Origin: Linum tenue
Lineage: Eukaryota; Streptophyta; Magnoliopsida; Malpighiales; Linaceae
Assembly (NCBI GenBank): GCA_946122785.1
Contig: CAMGYJ010000010.1
Location: 11,507,467 to 11,571,466 of the forward strand
Reading direction: 5' to 3'
DNA: 64,000 nt
Shown here: positions 33,422-45,181 of the stretch, piece after piece
Layout of the letters: each line of letters starts with the position of its first letter
Numbering within the stretch: position 1 is the first letter of the stretch
Translations under genes and position numbers: made by a program
Notes under the pieces: model-generated
Databases searched by the model: none
What the model was told of the DNA's origin: nothing
What the model saw: only the letters and a program-made list of their open reading frames with translations

Positions 33422-35123
33422 AGCTATTTGCTCTCTGTTTTGGACGACGGCTTTGCAAAAGGAAAATACTTGGGAAAACACACTTTTTCATTTCTGTCTC
33501 TTCTTAGTTCTTAGTCAGTTAAGAGTTTCTCCCTATCTTAGTCGGTTTGGAGAGGGAAAACACTGGGGAGGTAGAAAGAAAAACACAAACACTTCTTTGA
33601 TCTTTCTTTTCTCTCACTCTCCGTTTGAAGAATTGTAGGCCAAAAGAAGCCCAATCCCAATATGAAAGTCCAGGTTAACCATCATCCACTTTTAATAATA
33701 TAGCCCTTCTGTTATTGCTCTTCTTCCAAGTTTTATTACTTTACCATTATTACTACTATCATTATCATCTATTTGATTTAAAAGAAAATTCAAACAACCC
33801 CAATCAAACTACAACATGACTAAATTGATTTTTAATGATTAAAACTAATCAAATCCTAGATTTACATTATCAGCTCTTCCTTTTAGCTTTGTTTTATTTT
33901 CAATCCATTTATCTACTTATTTCAAGCACATTTAATTTACTAACTAATAACTCATAATAACCTATTACTATCTCTACTGTTACGTTAAGCTAAGCTAATT
34001 ACTTATTATGCAATTTACTCTCTTTTATTTTACAATTCCTTTATTTATGTCATGTTTCGATCCATTTATTTTCTAGAACTAGAATATAGATGAGATCACC
34101 AAAAACAGATTCGTCATTTTTCCTAAATACCCAAAAAGCACATCCATTTCAACAAAGCTATATTAATCGAAAGACACTAGTATGTTGACCGAAAGGCCAA
34201 ATTTAGAATTGATTCTGAGTTTCAAAACCATCGATTTTTATTAGAACCCACCAAATAAACCTTAACCACCAGATTCAGACGAACACAGCCATTATCCCCC
34301 AAATCTCAAAGTCAAAAATTCATATCCAATCACCCACGAGTACCATATCCCAATCCCAAACTCAGGACCATTAATCACAAAAAACCTAATCTAATTAGAT
34401 CCATCACAGGTTAATCGAAATAAAAAAAAAGGTTAATCGAAATAAAAAACAGAGGAGTAGGGAGATGTCTCACCCAGATTTGTTCTCTTCCCGAACCTAC
34501 GAAAGTAAGAAAAGAAGGGGTCAGGTATTTGGCCAGAAAATCGAAACCGAGAGACCACCCATTAGGCTCACCGTCGTGTGTCCCTCGGGTTTTGTCACCG
34601 CCGGCGACTCCCTCTTCTTCTCCCTTGTCCGCCAAAAATCAAAGAAAAAAACCAAAAAATAGTCAGAATCCTCAAACCCGAAATCTAACAAAAATCCCTT
34701 AAAAAATCAACAAACATGCAAGCCAAAAACTTATCTAGATCGCCATTTTCTGGTCAATCTGGGGCAGTCCCAGTCGTTCCTTGGTTCGGCGATAGAAGAG
34801 AAGAAGAGGCAGAGGGAAGAGGATTAGGATTTTGATTCCTTTTAGGTTCTTCTTCGGTTCGATTTCCAGAAAAGAAAACAGATCGAGAGAGGGAGAAAGA
34901 AGAGTTTTGTTTTTTTCGTTTTTTTGGTTTTCGGTTTTGAGAGGGGGAAAATGAAAGAAAGAAAGATCGAGAAGGTGAGCGGCTAGGGTTTCACTTTCCA
35001 TCTGATCCTTTAATCTCGTTTTTTTCAAATTACCCTTTTTGCCCTCTCTATTTCGCTTAAATTAAAACCTACTGCCACCTTCTTCTTCCAAAAAACGAAA
35101 TCACTAAAAAAAATATCATCAGT

Positions 35124-35195
35124 GGCATGCTTCGAACCCGGACCGTTGCTCTGACGTTCCTAAGCGAGCATGTTTAGCCATTAGGCTAACTGGAT
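35124..35195 (-). other. tRNA-like (pol III) segment in solo LTR
   Basis: The minus strand has a box-A-like TAGCCTAATGG, a box-B-like GGTTCGAAGC about 45 bases later and a T8 run beyond. No acceptor stem closes, so it is a SINE head or degenerate tRNA and not a functional tRNA gene. Confidence 0.3.
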
Positions 35196-35745
35196 CATAT
35201 TTGGTTTATTAATGCATGTCGCTTCTATTTATTCATCTCGACTCATGATCAATAGATCTCAATAATCGTTTTATGAGGAAACTATTTAAAAGGCATCACT
35301 CAATTACCAAGATACATTTCCTAAAAATTTAAATTAGCGTCTTAATCAAAATTAATAGAACTTGTTGGGATCACTTCGTAAATCATTCAAAATATTGAGC
35401 TAATTAAAAACATTTTCTTTCCTTCATGCACGTCAATAAATGTATGATCAAATTTTATCATATAATTAAAATATATGTAATCTAAAGCCAATAATAATAC
35501 ACCCAACATTTAAAACTTATCGGTTTAATTAGTACCAATTTTGGGCGTTGCGGGGTGTGAATACACTTCCCCACACGTAACTGTACTCCCGAACACACAA
35601 TCTCAAAATTTCCCAGACCAAATCCCGGTTTCGATCCTAAGGTCGAGACCGGGCCAAATGAGTGTTCGATCCACTCCAAGTAAGATCGATGGCGACTCCG
35701 AGCAAATTCGCGAGCGATCCCGAACCCGGAGGTGCGGTTGCGACA

Positions 35746-35750
35746 GACTC
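35746..35750. other. Target site duplication of solo LTR, right
   Basis: GACTC. Confidence 0.92.
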
Positions 35751-35867
35751 AATGACTCGAAAACGACAAAAATTAAAAAGGAAAAATGATAGAAATGCAA
35801 ACCGTGGTGGGGTTGCCTCCCCACAAGCGCTTCTTTACCGTCTTTTAGCTGGACGCCAGTAGAGGAA

Positions 35868-38674
35868 CTAAGGGTCCTCGAGCTTGATCAGCAGCTCTGC
35901 GCGCTCGACAGCACCTCCCAAATACAACTTGAGGAGGTGGCCATTCACCTTGAATGGCTCGGTTTGAGCATTGCTGATCTCCACCGCACCATGCGAGAAA
36001 ACTTGGGTAACCGTGAAGGGACCCGACCACCTCGAACGGAGCTTGCCCGGAAAGAGTTTCAGCGTGCATTGAAGAGCAGAACACGATCACCTACCTGAAA
36101 CTCCTTCGGGCCCCTCAACCTAGCGTAGTGGAGACGCCTGGTGCGCTCTTTGTAGAACAGGGTGTTCTCGTAGGCGTGGTAACGCCACTCCTCCAACTCC
36201 AGCAGCTGCAACTTACGTTCTGTACCTGCAACACTCAAATCCATGTTTAGCAGCTTAATGGCCCAGAAGGCCTTGTGCTCTAGCTCTACCAGCAAATGGC
36301 ACGCCTTCCCATAGACAAGCCTATAGGGAGAAGTGCCAATCGGATTTTTATAGGCAGTCCTATACGCCCAGAGAGCATCATCGAGCTTGGTGGACCAATC
36401 CTTGCGGGACTGATCCACCGTCTTTTCAATTATCCGTTTTAATTCCCGGTTCGTCAGCTCGGCCTGCCCATTTGACTGGGGATGGTAGGCCACCGACACC
36501 TGATGCTTAACACCATAGCGAGAGAGGAGTTTAGTGAATTGCCCCTGAAAATGGGTTCCTCTATCACTAATAATGGCTCGAGGTGTCCCGAACCGGGAGA
36601 ACAGCTGCTTCAGAAATGAGCAGACCCGTCTTGCATCATTGGTGGGCATGGCTTGAGCTTCTGCCCACCTCGAGACGTAGTCCACTGCGACCAATATGTA
36701 CAGATTGCCAAAAGATGGAGGGAATGGGCCCATGAAATCGATACCCCAAACATCAAAAATTTCACAAATAACAGAGATATGTTGGGGCATCTCATCCCGG
36801 GCAGAAATGTTACCTGGCCTTTGGCAACGGTCGCACTGGCGTGCGAAGGTGTCTGCATCTTTGAAGAGCGAGGGCCAATAGAAGCCCGACTGTAGCACCT
36901 TCCGCGCCGTGCGGTTTCCTCCATGATGACCTCCAGCAGGTCCCTCGTGACATTGAGACAGGATGTCTCCCATCTTATGCTCCATGACACAGCGCCGGAT
37001 CACGCCATCCGCTCCGATTCTGAAGAGGTAAGGATCCTCCCAGAAGTAGTGCTTCAGATCGGAGAAGAGCTTGCGCTTCGCATGAGTAGCCATCCCCTTG
37101 GGTAACTGCTTGCCCACCAGATAATTGGCCAAGTCAGAATACCAAGGGGCCACGCTGTCCACCAGTGTCATCGCCAGCAATCGCTCGCCCGGAAAGGAGT
37201 CGTCGATCTCCTCCACGAAGTTGTCCACCGGAGGGGCTTCCAACCGTGAGAGATGATCTGCAGCAACATTCTCGGCTCCTTTCTTGTCCCGGATCTCGAT
37301 ATCAAACTCCTGCAGCAGCAGGATCCATCGGATGAGCCTAGGCTTTGCATCAGCCTTGCTCATCAGGTAGCGAATCGCCGAGTGGTCAGTGTAGACCACC
37401 ACATGGGAGAGCACCAGATAGGGTCGGAACTTGTCAAACGCATACACCACAGCGAGGAGCTCCTTCTCTGTGGTGGTGTAGTTCTCCTGTGCATCGTTCA
37501 AGGTCTTGGATGCGTAGTAGATGGGCTGGAAGTGTTTCTCGCGTCTCTGACCCAGAACTGCTCCGACTGCATAGTCACTCGCATCGCACATCAGCTCAAA
37601 TGGAAGAGACCAGTCAGGAGTCACCATGATAGGGGCATGGGTAAGCTTCTCCTTCAGAGTCTCAAATGAAGCTGTGCACTCGGGAGTGAACTGGAATGGT
37701 ACATCCTTCTCCAGCAGCTTGGTCAACGGCAGGGCAATCTTCGAGAAATCTTTGATGAAGTGCCGGTAGAAGCCTGCATGACCCAGAAAGCTGCGAATCC
37801 CCTTCACAGAAACGGGAGGAGGTAGCTGACTGATCGTCTCAATCTTCGCGCGATCTACCTCAATCCCCTGCTTGGAGATCTTATGCCCGAGCACGATACC
37901 GTCACGAACCATGAAATGGCACTTCTCCCAGCTGAGTACCAGATTAGTCTCCTCGCACCTCTTCAGAACGAGTTCCAGGTTATGGAGACAGTGAGTGAAA
38001 GAGTCTCCATATACCGAGAAGTCATCCATGAAGACTTCCATGATCTCTCCAACCAGTCGGTCGAAGATCGCCAGCATGCATCTCTGGAAGGTCGCCGGTG
38101 CATTACACAGCCCAAATGGAATCCTCCGGTAAGCAAAAGTGCCGAAGGGGCAAGTGAATGTGGTCTTCGCCTGATCCTCCGGTGCAATAGGAATCTGGAA
38201 ATAACCAGACATGCCATCCAGGAAGCAATAGAACTCATGGCCAGCCAACCTCTCCAGCATCTGATCAATGAAAGGTAGGGGGAAATGATCTTTCCTGGTG
38301 GCGTCGTTCAGGCGCCGGTAATCGATGCAGACTCTCCAGCCGGTCACAGTCCGCATCGGGATCAACTCCTTCTTCTCATTCGGGACCACAGTCATCCCGC
38401 CTTTCTTCGGGATCACCTGAGTGGGGCTGACCCACTTGCTATCATATATAGCAAAGATGATCCCTGCATCCATGAGCTTCACAATCTCTGCCCGGACCAC
38501 TGCCTCCAAGTTAGGAGACAACCTCCTCTGTGGCTGCCGGACTGGCTTAACCTCATCCTCCATCAAAATTCTATGGGAGCAGAAGGATGGGCTAATTCCT
38601 CTGATGTCGGTGATCTTCAATGCCATGGCCCGGGCATACTTCTGCAGGAGAGCCACCAGCATGCTCTTCTGCTC
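35868..38674 (-). pseudogene. pol: Athila pol of B1: RT, RNase H, integrase; 5' deletion and 3' frameshift
   Basis: The long open frame to 36059 encodes reverse transcriptase ([21 protein letters not shown]), RNase H ([17 protein letters not shown]), integrase zinc-binding residues and DDE region ([32 protein letters not shown]). These are the enzymes for cDNA synthesis and integration. It is in better shape than B2 pol. Its upstream part (gag C-terminus and protease) was removed by the 1610-bp deletion after 38674. One missing base near 36060 shifts the integrase C-terminus, which continues in another frame to 35868. The polyprotein cannot be made as a unit. Confidence 0.9.
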
Positions 38675-38702
38675 AAGAAAAGTTAGGATGCTGGCGCCAC
38701 CC

Positions 38703-39800
38703 CTAGTTATAGGTGTTGCTGTAGGGGTCAAAGCGCCTGGCATTCCCGATGAAGTCCACCTGCTCCTGGGGAATATACGACTCCCTCATCGCCTGACAGT
38801 CCTCCACGGTGTGATGAGAGCTCTCACACCACTGGCAGTGCATCGCCTGCGGCTGTCCTGTACCTGCAATCAAACCAGAACGATCGATAGCTGAAACCAG
38901 CTTCGATACCACCTGCACCAAATCAGATGACTGGGTGCCCACAGCATGCACACCCCGTCTTGGCGCTCGTCTCGATCTCTTGGCAGTGCCCCAGTCGTAC
39001 CCGTTCTCCGCCATCTCCTCAAAGAGTTGATTCAGCTGTGGCGGGGTTTTTGTCAGCATGTTCCCGCCACAAACCGAATCAATCAGCTGCTTGTCCTCCG
39101 GGAAGAGGGCGTGATAGAAGGTTCCCACCTTGAATGCATCATTGAAACCATGATTGGGACACCTGAGAAAGAGACTGGTGTACCTCTCCCAAGCATCTCT
39201 GATGGTCTCATCCTCATCCTGAGCAAAATGTGTAATTTGCTTCTGCAGGTCAGCTGTCTTGGATGGAGGATGGTAGCGGGTGAGGAACTTGTCCGCCAGG
39301 TTGGCGAACGTGGTGATGGAGCCCGGAGGTCGAGTGTCTAGCCACTCCTTGGCCTGCCCTTCCAGAGTGAATGGGAAGTACCTCAGCTGGATGGCATCTG
39401 CTGGTACCCCATTGATCTTGATTCCATCGATGAGCTCATGGAATCGCCTGAGATGTGATCGGAGGCACTCTCCCTCCTTACCACGGAACACTACTGAACC
39501 GCGCAGCATGGTGATTACTGATGTGCTCACCTCAAAATTGTTGGCTGGGACATGAGGGTGTTGAATGGGTGACCTCATATCCGCAGCTCTAGCGGTCCAG
39601 TAGGATCCCATGGCCTGCTCCTCTGGGTTGATCACATCATGGTTCTTTGGATCAGCCATCTCTTCTTCTTCTTCTAACTGCAGCTGTGATAGCTCCTCCT
39701 CCGCAGCCAGTCGTGCATTTAGAGCCCGCTTGAAGTTCCTGCAAGTTCGTTCAAGCTCCTGGTCTAATGGTAGTAGGTATCCCGACTGGCTACGGGTCAT
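38703..39800 (-). pseudogene. gag: Athila gag of B1, truncated
   Basis: Starts MTRSQSGYLLPLDQELERTC at 39800. Capsid motifs are intact (FRGKEGECLRSHLRRF, AKEWLDTRPPGS, TIRDAWERYTSLF), followed by CQWCESSHHTVEDC. It ends at a TAG (38703-38705) where B2 has GAG, followed by the deletion. The glutamate run from the TTC repeat is shorter than in B0 or B2. It would give a 365-residue capsid-like protein lacking its C-terminus. Confidence 0.88.
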
Positions 39801-39893
39801 GCACTACCTGCAAACACTCAGTGGAAGAGAAAAATGCAATAAAGAAAAAGCTAGAGTAACAAATTCTCACGTTTCCCCAATAACCTAGAGGGT

Positions 39894-39911
39894 TCCCCGG
39901 CAACGGCGCCA
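39894..39911 (-). other. Primer binding site (tRNA-Asp), B1
   Basis: Identical 18-base match to the tRNA-Asp 3' end, six bases from the LTR. Confidence 0.88.
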
Positions 39912-39917
39912 AAAACT

Positions 39918-41296
39918 TGACACGCCAAAACACAACACCAAACTGCGACCAAGTGTAATCGCAGTCCGGGAATGCAGTAACAGGCAAGTTATATTATCAA
40001 CCCGGGGTCTAGATCTACTGCTTACTCCGTGATTCTCTATTATCTAGCAAACTAATTCGATTGATTGTTGTTTAAAAGCAAAAGCAGTAAGAAAGCAGTA
40101 AACTGTTCGGTTTTCTAAAGCAGGTAAGAGTCACTCGGGATTGAGTCCCCCTAGCCCCTTAGTTAGGTTCAATTATAATTCCCTGGGTTGATTTACTGTT
40201 GATTAGACTGCGAAAGATCCGACAGTAGCTTGGAATCTCTTAAGTTGACCAAGCCCTCTCAGTCTAACTACCCGGCAGACGACTAGTCTTCACCGGGATA
40301 GAAAGCTGAAGCAATAAGCACAGAACTCCACTACTGGAATTGAATTCCAGTACAAAGCAGTAAACTGGCTAACTCTCGTATAGCCAATCTCCTACTATCG
40401 AATGAAGAAGCTCTAACAACCTAATCAGATTCTATCTATCTCAGGTTGCAGCAGAAATTGAGAAAAGCTGATCAGACTCAAATCAATTCAATAAACATGC
40501 ATCATTCGATTAAAATCAAACAGTAATATCATCCCAAGTCATTACAATCAAATCCTAACACAAGGAACTAGGGTTCTTCATACCCAAGTGAGAGAGAGGT
40601 TCTACTCCATAGAGAGAGAAAGGAAAACAGAAATCAGAGTAGTCATACTCATAAAGATGAGGAAAATCTGCTGTGGGATGTCAATCTTCACTCCTAGGGA
40701 CACAATCTGGGCTTCAATGATGAGAAATCCACTCCAAAATAGCTCATAGGGTTTGTTCTTCGCTCTTTCTCTCTCTAAAACTCTGTTTTTGCTCCAGAAA
40801 ATCGAATACCTCTTCCTTGGCTCGAATCTGCCTCCAAAAACCCGACTCTGGGCGAATTACGGGCAGAATTACGGCCGTAATCACGTCCTGCCCGTAATTC
40901 GCACCAAAACGCACGTTTCACTTACGCTGCAGGAGGAGGAGATACGCCCGTAATTTCCCAATTACCGCCAGTAATTTGGGAATTACGGTCGTAATTCTTG
41001 GAGGTCCTGCCCGTAATTTTAGCACCGAGGGGAAATTCTGGGGAAAAGGCTCGTCAATTAATTTACGGGCATGCCCTGGCCAATTACGGTCGTAATTTGG
41101 CAGGGGCTGCCCGTAATTCTGTCTGTGATTCGCCATTTGACCTCCAAATGACCCGAAACTTGGGCCTATGCACCTCCTTACTTGCTAGGACCTGAAATAC
41201 GACAAAACAACACAACCTAGCGTAAAATAGGCCAAGGAATAATCAATTCAAGCCAAAATGGGCAGGAAACCAGAGTGAAAACACGTGCAAATACGA
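39918..41296 (-). repeat. 5' LTR of B1, outer end cut
   Basis: TG at 39918; the outer terminus (last ~10 bases, TGCAATCA) is missing and the sequence passes into the array. Palindromic module at 40854-41119. Confidence 0.88.
40854..41119. promoter_or_regulatory. Triple inverted-repeat module, B1 5' LTR
   Basis: As at 1627-1891. Confidence 0.5.
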
Positions 41297-41807
41297 AAGA
41301 AGGAGACATATGTTTGGCCAATGCCATAAAAGACCACTTTTATCAAGTTATCATTATATCCATTTGTCAAACGCCGTCGAACCTAACCTCCTTCTTAGCT
41401 TACACCTTATTATGAATCAATTTCTATTCCTTGAAACCCTATGTTGAATTCTTTTTAAAGTTTCACGTGATTTATGATTCTACCGTAGTATTCTACTTTG
41501 AAATAGAAAATTAAATTAGGGAGAAGCTTTGTCTTTAAAAGTGACATGCTTAAAATTAAAAATCAGTGAGTTAATTTATTATAATTTTCGAAAAACAAAA
41601 CTACGAAAAGTATAATGGAAAAGTAGAGATCTAACCACCATCTTGTTTTGGTACCACAAACAATTCTATTTTTTCATTCTTTTTAAGTTTTTCCTTCATG
41701 CAAGCCATTTGCTTGTGTGTCATTGTTGATTTATTGACTTAAAATGCCAATGCATTACCTAAAGAAAGAAGAAAAAACAGATACAAGGACACATAATAAA
41801 TTAAAAC

Positions 41808-41932
41808 TCAACAACGGGATTGTAAAGTGAATCCATAGCTTTGATGAACATCATCATCATTAGTTTTCACCGTACAATGAACTGGTAGGATTCTAATGTA
41901 ATCGCGAAGGTTAAAAGTGTGATTGTACGAAA
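41808..41932 (-). pseudogene. Neprosin-like exon 2, array copy 4
   Basis: Same 125-bp candidate, open to TGA at 41808. Confidence 0.38.
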
Positions 41933-42191
41933 CTAAACAAACATATTACTCTATCCATATATATAATTACATTTTGAACTTAATGTACGTGATTACAATT
42001 AGAATTTGTGGGAATGAAGTTCCGAAAACTTCTTGATAGTTTATGAAAATAAAAAATACTCGTCCTTTACAAAAATAGATCATACGTGTCGTTTCTACTT
42101 TTCGAACACAACTTTTATGCTAATTCAAATTATTTTACTTGCAAATAGAACTTAGGTTACAACATGCAATTGATACAAGTTGTATATAAAT

Positions 42192-42512
42192 TTAGATATA
42201 CATCGATCCAAATGCCCCCAACATTGCCGCATTCCCAATGGCATAAAAATCATGTTCCCAAGTATGGATTTCAGGAACAATGCAGTCGACATTTATGTCA
42301 TCTTTAGCCAAGGAATGGAAAGTACTTCCATATTTTAGTGCTTGGTCAAGCATGCTGCTCCTCTCGTCATATTCTTGAAATATTTTTACTGGAGGGTTTG
42401 TTAGTAACGGTGATAGCTTTCTGGCTTGTATTTGATATGGAAGATTCAGGATAACGAATGTTGAGAAGAGTACACATGTGATAATGACAGATGATGAACT
42501 AGGAGAACCCAT
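42192..42512 (-). CDS. Secreted 106-aa peptide, neprosin activation-domain-like, array copy 4
   Basis: Intact 106-codon frame with signal peptide (residues 1-30), NPPVK, DINVDC and WEHDF. Differs from copy 2 at a few residues (NLPYQ for NLSYQ, ERSSMLDQ for GRSSMLDH). Exon 2 candidate at 41808-41932. This is the cleanest uninterrupted pair in the window. Confidence 0.5.
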   Translation of the reverse strand: MGSPSSSSVIITCVLFSTFVILNLPYQIQARKLSPLLTNPPVKIFQEYDERSSMLDQALKYGSTFHSLAKDDINVDCIVPEIHTWEHDFYAIGNAAMLGAFGSMYI

Positions 42513-44476
42513 TTATCTGATTCTTTTGTATTTGCAGGATCAAAAGAGACTTAAAGGTCTAATGACGGGTTATAATTGTGTCTCTCAGTTACTAGTTTGG
42601 GAGATGTGAATCCACCATTATGTTGCTAATAAATTTATAGGGATCATGTTAATTTTGTCAAATAAAGATGATTAGTTACTCTAGTTTAATAGGTTGGTAA
42701 TGATTTTGATGGTTAACTTCATTATGATTAATTTGTTCCATGGGTATGAGCAGAAAACTAATATGAGATGCAATGAAAACATCTGTAAATTTTATGTTTT
42801 GTAGAACTGGAAAACTAATGAATGAGTATGAATTGTCTTTAACTAAAATTGAGATACAATGTTGGGATTTCATGCCATATCCTTGCAACCATAATTATTA
42901 CAGAAACGCATAAATGTCCTTGCCATATTAAGAAGCTAATTATGGTTGCAATTAAGATTTCAACAACTATGGAACATTTATCCATTATTGTTGTTACATA
43001 TTGACGGATCATACACCGGCACATAAAAAATCATAAAAATGGGGGTACATTCTTATTTCCTCCACCGTTACCTGTTATAGCTATTTTTCGGAGATAAAAT
43101 TCGTGCCCAGGATATGGTCAAACTTATAGTTTGAAATTGGGAATATTGTGGAGGGTTATTATTTTTTATATTCGAGATGGACTGGGCTAGATGCAAGTAA
43201 AATGGATTCGAATACAAATAAAACTATATACAGGCATGACTGTTGATCAAATTTAATATTTATGCTTATGATATCATTTGCTCTTGTGTCTTGATATTCG
43301 TTATCATTTTCTCTGTTGGTTCTCTAAATTTTCTTAGCTTTATTTTAATTATTGTAGACTAATGAGTTAGGGTGATTCTAATGAATGTGATATGCACTTA
43401 CCCTCATAGGATCATTTAGTTCTTGTGACTCTTTTTGTTCTTGCATTTCCTCCGAGATATTATCATGAGATTCCACTCTTAATACTTATTTATTTATTTC
43501 ACTTATATCATTAACTCATTCTTAAATTCTCTCTCATCTCCATTTGTAGTGTGTATGAGTGTAATTTATGGATGCCTATTTTTAATGTTGAAAACAAAGC
43601 TAGAAACATTTCATGATCATAGTGGCAACTCTTTTGTTTTATTTTGGAATTTGGCAAATTGTTGACTTTGATACATAAATGGTGCAAGTTGGGTGCATGA
43701 TAACCTATGATGATGAGTGAGAATGTGGGATGCATTTTACTAGTTTGACTATTCATTTCATGGAAAAATTATATACGAGCTAGGAGAAGTCAACCATCGT
43801 CTCCTTTAGCGATATATGTCGGAGAGCGTGTATGAAAGACCAAGCATCTAGGAAGCCAAGTGAGATTTTTTCATGCTCGCTTCTTTCTTGTTCGATACAT
43901 CCCTCTCTGCATGATTATTATGCCTAACCTTTGCACGAGCTTGAGTAGTCACAGAACAAATATGAAAGAAGGAGACATATGTTTGGCCAATGCCATAAAA
44001 GACCACTTTTATCAAGTTATCATTATATCCATTTGTCAAACGCCGTCGAACCTAACCTCCTTCTTAGCTTACACCTTATTATGAATCAATTTCTATTCCT
44101 TGAAACCCTATGTTGAATTCTTTTTAAAGTTTCACGTGATTTATGATTCTACCGTAGTATTCTACTTTGAAATAGAAAATTAAATTAGGGAGAAGCTTTG
44201 TCTTTAAAAGTGACATGCTGAAAATTAAAAATCAGTGAGTTAATTTATTATAATTTTCGAAAAACAAAACTATGAAAAGTATAATGGAAAAGCAGAGAGC
44301 TAACCACCATCTTGTTTTGGTACCACAAACAATTCTATTTTTTCATTATTTTTAAGTTTTTCCTTCATGCAAGCCATTTGCTTGTGTGTCATTGTTGATT
44401 TATTGACTTAAAATGCCAATGCATTACCTAAAGAAAGAAGAAAAAACAGATACAAGGACACATAATAAATTAAAAC

Positions 44477-44601
44477 TCAACAACGGGATTGTAAAGTGAA
44501 TCCATAGCTTTGATGAACATCATCATCATTAGTTTTCACCGTACAATGAACTGGTAGGATTCTAATGTAATCGCGAAGGTTAAAAGTGTGATTGTACGAA
44601 A
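44477..44601 (-). pseudogene. Neprosin-like exon 2, array copy 5
   Basis: Same 125-bp candidate, open to TGA at 44477; its exon 1 is broken. Confidence 0.36.
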
Positions 44602-44860
44602 CTAAACAAACATATTACTCTATTCATATATATAATTACATTTTGAACTTAATGTACGTGATTACAATTAGAATTTGTGGGAATGAAGTTCCGAAAACTT
44701 CTTGATAGTTTATGAAAATAAAAAATACTCGTCCTTTACAAAAATAGATCATACGTGTCGTTTCTACTTTTCGAACACAACTTTCATGCTAATTCAAATT
44801 ATTTTACTTGCAAATAGAACTTAGGTTACAACATGCAATTGATACAAGTTGTATATAAAT

Positions 44861-45181
44861 TTAGATATACATCGATCCAAATGCCCCCAACATTGCCGCA
44901 TTCCCAATGGCATAAAGATCATGTTCCCAAGTATGGATTTCAGGAACAATGCAGTCGACATTTATGTCATCTTTAGCCAAGGATCGGAAAGTACTTCCAT
45001 ATTTTAGTGCTTAGTCAAGCATGCTGCTCCTCTCGTCATATTCTTGGAATATTTTTACTGGAGGGTTTGTTAGTAACGGTGATAGCTTTCTGGCTTGTAT
45101 TTGATATGGAAGATTCAGGATAACGAATGTTGAGAAGAGTACACATGTGATAATGACAGATGATGAACTAGGAGAACCCAT
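44861..45181 (-). pseudogene. Neprosin-like exon 1, array copy 5, nonsense codon
   Basis: Full-length homologue with ATG at 45181, but codon 57 (CAA in the others) is TAA at 45011-45013, truncating the mature part after SMLD. Otherwise nearly identical to copy 4. Confidence 0.6.

Larger units (their letters stand above)
32802..35745 (+). mobile_element. Solo LTR, Ogre/Tat type (2944 bp)
   Basis: Begins TGTAGACACCCCATTTTGT and ends GGTTGCGACA, with a perfect 5-bp target duplication and an empty site in B2. There is no internal region, primer site or polypurine tract, so it is what remains after recombination between two LTRs. A TATA-like CTATAAAAAG at 33412-33421 suggests plus orientation. 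The start sequence is of the kind seen in large Tat/Ogre elements; the lineage is an inference. The ORFs inside are short and unsupported. Confidence 0.85.
27854..41296 (-). mobile_element. Athila-type element B1, nested, damaged, with a solo LTR inside
   Basis: Minus-strand order from the right: 5' LTR, primer site, gag, RT-RNase H-integrase, spacer, env-like ORF, 3' UTR, polypurine tract, truncated 3' LTR. Against B2 it lacks 1610 bp of gag C-terminus and protease (junction after 38674) and about 360 bp of the env-like ORF (near 31348), and it carries a 2944-bp solo LTR. Its right end is joined to array sequence at a short match (CAAATA.GA), not at the LTR terminus, so A 3' sequence and part of the array were deleted there. 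Confidence 0.9.

Noticed and set aside
37253..37669. Plus-strand ORFs of 90-140 codons across 36.6-39.3 kb and 57-61 kb
   Set aside because: Shadows of the minus-strand gag-pol frames.
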